A stretch of 64,000 nt of DNA from Acidobacteriota bacterium (lineage in GTDB: Bacteria; Acidobacteriota; Terriglobia; Acidiferrales; UBA7541). Below, piece after piece: positions 61,197-64,000 of the stretch. Both the position numbers and the translations under genes were made by a program. The stretch spans positions 1-64,000 of the forward strand of contig QHYK01000038.1 of NCBI GenBank assembly GCA_003224085.1, given 5' to 3'. The first letter of the stretch is position 1, and every line of letters starts with the position of its first letter. Below the pieces are notes generated by a model, which was given only the letters and a program-made list of their open reading frames with translations, did no database searches and was not told the DNA's origin.

Positions 61197-62132
61197 ATGT
61201 TGGAATGCCCGGCCTACACAAGTAAATCTCTTTGGAAAAGCGCGGCGGTTTTCTTCGCTTTTGGTGCCGCGGTTGCAGGCTTTGCCCTGCCGACGGCAGC
61301 GCAAATCCGCGGACCTCTGCCGCCACCGCCCTCGGGAACAGTGACGCCTTCCGCGTCGACTTCGCAAGCATCGGCCGAGCCGTCTCAAGCGGGGCCTCGC
61401 GAACGCGGTTCGCATATCACCAATGAGCCGCCCTCGATGCCGGTGGACGAAATCATCCAGAAATTCACGCAGCGCGAAGAAGAATTCCGAAAAGAGCGCG
61501 ACAATTTTACATACACGCAGGACGTTACGTTTCAAACGATCGACGAAGATGGCCAGGTGGACGGGGAATTCCACGAAGTCCGCGACATTCTTTTTACGCC
61601 GGATGGGAAGCGCTTCGATAAGGTCACGTTTGCTCCGGTGACGACAATCCGGCGCCTGATCATGACGCAACAGGACTTTGCCGATATCGAAAAGGTGTGG
61701 CCCTTCGTCATGACGCCCGCCGAACTGCCGAAATACGACGTGAAATACGTGGGCCGCGAGCACGTCGACGAGCTGAACACCTATGTCTTTGACATCGAAC
61801 CGAAGAAACTGGAAAAGGGGGAGCGATACTTTCGGGGACGAGTGTGGGTAGACGACAAAGACCTGCAGATCGTTAAGACAGCGGGAACCTCAACGGGTTT
61901 GCTGAAGAAGAAGGAAGACCAGGCGTTTCCGCATTTTGAGAACTACCGAGAGAACATCGCGGGACATTTTTGGTTTCCGACGTATACGCGCGCGGACGAC
62001 GTGCTGCATTTCAAATATGGCGACGACGTGCACGTGCGCATCGCCGTACACTATTCGAACTACAAGCGGTTCACCTCGACGATCAAGATCGGCACCGCCA
62101 CGCAGATCGATCCGCAGAAGCCGCCGCAGTAA
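61197..62132 (+). CDS. Secreted acidobacterial hypothetical protein (outer-membrane lipoprotein-sorting-like)
   Basis: 311 residues with AAGGAG 9 nt before the ATG. Signal peptide SAAVFFAFGAAVAGFALPTAAQ, a proline/serine-rich linker to about residue 75, then a domain with REEEFRKERDNFTYTQDVTFQTID, PAELPKYDVKYVGREHVDELNTYVFDIEPKKLEKGERYFRGRVWVDDKDLQIVK and FPTYTRADDVLHF. The strand pattern resembles the LolA/LolB-like fold. Possibly involved in envelope lipid or lipoprotein handling; function not established. Confidence 0.82.
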   Translation: MLECPAYTSKSLWKSAAVFFAFGAAVAGFALPTAAQIRGPLPPPPSGTVTPSASTSQASAEPSQAGPRERGSHITNEPPSMPVDEIIQKFTQREEEFRKERDNFTYTQDVTFQTIDEDGQVDGEFHEVRDILFTPDGKRFDKVTFAPVTTIRRLIMTQQDFADIEKVWPFVMTPAELPKYDVKYVGREHVDELNTYVFDIEPKKLEKGERYFRGRVWVDDKDLQIVKTAGTSTGLLKKKEDQAFPHFENYRENIAGHFWFPTYTRADDVLHFKYGDDVHVRIAVHYSNYKRFTSTIKIGTATQIDPQKPPQ

Positions 62133-62152
62133 CGTCTTAGAGGGAAGGGGCT

Positions 62153-62527
62153 TTAGCGGCGGCTGAGCCAAACGAGCGTAACGCCGAGGCAGACGACCAG
62201 GACGCCGAGCCAGCGTTGCGGGCTGATTTTTTCACGGAGAAACACAGCCGCGCCAACGGCACCAGCCGCGTAACTTAGCGCGGTCACCGGGACAACGAAA
62301 CTCACGTTTTCCATGGAAAGCATGGCGAGCAAGGAGAAAAAGGCCAGCGTCATGAGCCCGATGCCGACCCACATCCATCCTACGCGGGCGGCGCGCCAGG
62401 CGAATTGCAGAAGCGCGGCAGGACGAAAATCGTGAACCTCGCCAAGGGCCTTCATGGCGTGTGAGATGCAGAGTTCTCCGCCAGTTCCGGCCCCGATAAT
62501 GAAAAACAAAAAAATGAGCTCCAGCAC
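62153..62527 (-). CDS. Small DMT/SMR-type transporter, partner B
   Basis: 124 residues, four hydrophobic helices: LIFLFFIIGAGTGGELCISHAMKALG, WMWVGIGLMTLAFFSLLAMLSMENVSFVVPVTALSYAAGAVGAAVFLREKI, RWLGVLVVCLGVTLVWLS. The start is GTG 62527, 2 nt after the stop of the partner gene. Half-size EamA proteins dimerise; such pairs export drugs, polyamines or lipid-linked sugars (ArnEF-like). Neighbouring HpnI-like gene hints at lipid-linked cargo, but that is weak. Confidence 0.8.
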   Translation of the reverse strand: MLELIFLFFIIGAGTGGELCISHAMKALGEVHDFRPAALLQFAWRAARVGWMWVGIGLMTLAFFSLLAMLSMENVSFVVPVTALSYAAGAVGAAVFLREKISPQRWLGVLVVCLGVTLVWLSRR

Positions 62528-62529
62528 TT

Positions 62530-62958
62530 TTAGCTTTTCTCCGTGGTTCGCGGGTGGGTGTGCCCGACAATGACAACCCCCAGGCAAATGACCGCGATGC
62601 CGGACCAGCGGACCAGGTTCACGGTTTCGTTAAGAAGAAAAAATCCAAGAAAGGCCACAACGGCATAAGAAAAGGCGGACGCAGGCTGCACATAACTGTA
62701 ATCCGCCCAAGTGAGGACCAGCATGTAGGCGACAAAAAAAGCCAGCAAGCACGCGATGCCCATCCAAATGTAGGCTGAGGTGAGAATGCGGACGAGAATG
62801 TGAAGGAACCCCGCTGGCTCCCAGGTTCGCGCGGAGCCGATGCCTTTCATGCCCTTGCTGAGCATGACGTTTCCAACAGGGGCAAAGAAAGCGATGAACA
62901 AAAGGAAAATGAAGGTTTTCAGATGCACACCGGGACGGCTTTTTATGGAATTGGACAC
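62530..62958 (-). CDS. Small DMT/SMR-type transporter, partner A
   Basis: 142 residues, GTG start 62958 with GAGGGG upstream. Four helices: KTFIFLLFIAFFAPVGNVMLSKGMKGIG, SAYIWMGIACLLAFFVAYMLVLTWADYSYVQPASAFSYAVVAFLGFFLLNETV, RWSGIAVICLGVVIVGHT. Paralogous to the downstream protein with which it likely forms a heterodimer, as each has a different loop length and charge. Divergent from the glycosyltransferase gene. Confidence 0.8.
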   Translation of the reverse strand: MSNSIKSRPGVHLKTFIFLLFIAFFAPVGNVMLSKGMKGIGSARTWEPAGFLHILVRILTSAYIWMGIACLLAFFVAYMLVLTWADYSYVQPASAFSYAVVAFLGFFLLNETVNLVRWSGIAVICLGVVIVGHTHPRTTEKS

Positions 62959-63129
62959 GGGCCCCTCGGTAAGATCGTCCCCTTTGTTCTTGGAAACGCG
63001 GCTTGATTATTCTACTGGATGTCGGCTTATACCTAAAGCCTGTCCGGGCGAAAGAGTTCGCTTTTTGCTATTCTCTTTCATGGAACGGAAGCGTTTGGCA
63101 GAACGCAATATCCAGGCGCAAGGGGTGCA

Positions 63130-64000
63130 ATGAAGTCACAGGCTGCCGGTTGTCTTTTTCTCATCCTCGCAGCCACGCCTTTTATTTATTACTTGCTTGT
63201 GTTGTTCAGCACGTGGCGGTTCTTTGGAGACGCCGACAAGCGGTTGTCCACGGATCGAGGGTTTACCCCGCCCGTCAGCAACCTCAAGCCCCTTCGCGGG
63301 GTGGATCCCGAGGCTTACGAAAACCTTTCCAGTTACTGCCGGCAGGACTATCCGGAATATGAATTGATTTTTTGCGTCGGAGATGAGAGCGATCCCTCCG
63401 TGCCGGTTCTGGAAAAGTTGAAGCGGGATTTCCCGGACCGGCAGATTCGGATTCTGTTCGGTTCGGGCCGCAACGCCATCAATGACAAAGTGGCCAAGCT
63501 GGTGCGCATGGTGAACGAAGCGCGCCACGAGGTCCTGGTTATCAACGACAGCGACGTGCGGGTAGGGCCGAATTATTTGCGCACGGTCGTTGCGCCGTTG
63601 CGGAACCCGAAAGTCCGGGGCGTGACCTGCCTATACCTTTCCACGGAAGACAAAACCTTCACGCAGCATCTGCAATCCATCGGCATGATTTGCGATTTTT
63701 TTCCTGGAATTTTCGTGGCGCGGCAACTCGATGGCATTAAGTTTGCCTTCGGTCAAACCATCGTCACCACGCGCGCATGCCTGAAAGCGTTTGGAGGGTA
63801 CGAAGCGATTGAAAACCGTCCGGCCGACGATCTGCTTGTTGGCCGGTACATCGCGCAGCAGGGCTACGAAGTGGAGCTTCTTCCATATGCCGTCAGGACC
63901 GTTCCCGATTACGATTCCTTCCAAAGTCTGTTCATCAAGCGCCTGCGCTGGCTGACCGTGATGCGGCACATGCGACCCTGGGGACATATTGGGCTGACGT
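63130..64000 (+). CDS. hpnI: HpnI-like hopanoid glycosyltransferase (3'-truncated by the window edge)
   Basis: The frame is open to the right edge. MKSQAAG then an N-terminal membrane helix (LFLILAATPFIYYLLVLFSTWRF), followed by a GT2 ceramide-glucosyltransferase-like domain: VSNLKPLRGVDPEAYENLSSYCRQDYPEYELIF, VLVINDSDVRVGP (DxD motif), FAFGQTIVTTRACL, NRPADDLLVGRYIAQQGYEVELLPY and FIKRLRWLTVMR (QxxRW-like). HpnI adds GlcNAc to bacteriohopanetetrol. Relatives glucosylate ceramides. ATG 63130 fits well; the C-terminal helices lie outside the window. Confidence 0.88.
   Translation, partial: MKSQAAGCLFLILAATPFIYYLLVLFSTWRFFGDADKRLSTDRGFTPPVSNLKPLRGVDPEAYENLSSYCRQDYPEYELIFCVGDESDPSVPVLEKLKRDFPDRQIRILFGSGRNAINDKVAKLVRMVNEARHEVLVINDSDVRVGPNYLRTVVAPLRNPKVRGVTCLYLSTEDKTFTQHLQSIGMICDFFPGIFVARQLDGIKFAFGQTIVTTRACLKAFGGYEAIENRPADDLLVGRYIAQQGYEVELLPYAVRTVPDYDSFQSLFIKRLRWLTVMRHMRPWGHIGLT

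Noticed and set aside
1-64000. CRISPR arrays, prophage genes, rRNA and tRNA genes, IS elements
   Set aside because: No regularly spaced direct repeats, no phage structural or integrase genes, no rRNA/tRNA signatures and no transposase were seen in reading the window.

Overview
The window looks like a chromosomal segment from a member of the Acidobacteriota (Terriglobia / Ca. Solibacter-like). The indicators are the ADOP-type MacB/FtsX permease at the left edge, three Oar/SusC-like TonB-dependent receptors with an N-terminal carboxypeptidase-regulatory fold (one decayed), many Tat-exported Gfo/Idh/MocA and TIM-barrel sugar enzymes, several small secreted proteins of acidobacterial type, and an HpnI-type hopanoid glycosyltransferase at the right edge. 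GC is moderately high. I see no rRNA, tRNA, CRISPR array or intact transposase. Family names come from recognising translated motifs; no database search was run.

2-17.6 kb is a patchwork of intact genes and decayed fragments. Intact: a metal ABC uptake operon (outer-membrane barrel, ZnuA-like, ZnuB-like, no ATPase gene), a hydroxypyruvate-isomerase-like protein, an acyl-CoA desaturase, a histidine kinase/response regulator pair, a divergent XRE regulator/ABM-like pair and a YmgE-family protein. Broken: a frameshifted LprI-like gene, a TonB-receptor C-terminal half, a DNA-ligase snippet, an N-truncated PIN domain, a PD40 repeat fragment and a GGDEF fragment. 17.7-25.2 kb carries an alpha/beta hydrolase, an MBL-fold hydrolase, a large TonB receptor with a following cupin, and two secreted hypotheticals.

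25.3-29.4 kb is a PaoABC/YagTSR-like molybdenum hydroxylase operon ending in a small cysteine-rich protein. 29.6-43.0 kb is a sugar-oxidoreduction locus: cupin, Gfo/Idh/MocA oxidoreductase, three TIM-barrel sugar isomerase/epimerase-like proteins and a TonB receptor on the minus strand, a divergent LacI regulator with two near-identical operator-like palindromes, and a second minus operon (Tat-exported oxidoreductase, DUF6807/PmoA-like, cytoplasmic oxidoreductase).

43.4-61 kb is a uronate / deoxy-sugar catabolic region: uronate isomerase-like, LysR, CehA/McbA metallohydrolase, UxaA-type dehydratase, lactonase, SDR, FucP-like permease, mutarotase, then (after a PilZ protein and a secreted hypothetical) mannonate dehydratase-like enolase, ExuT-like permease, KDG kinase, KDPG aldolase and an SDR. 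Together these could feed uronates and fucose/rhamnose-type sugars through 2-keto-3-deoxy acids to pyruvate. The right end has a secreted acidobacterial protein, a tandem pair of small DMT/SMR-type transporters and the start of an HpnI-like glycosyltransferase.
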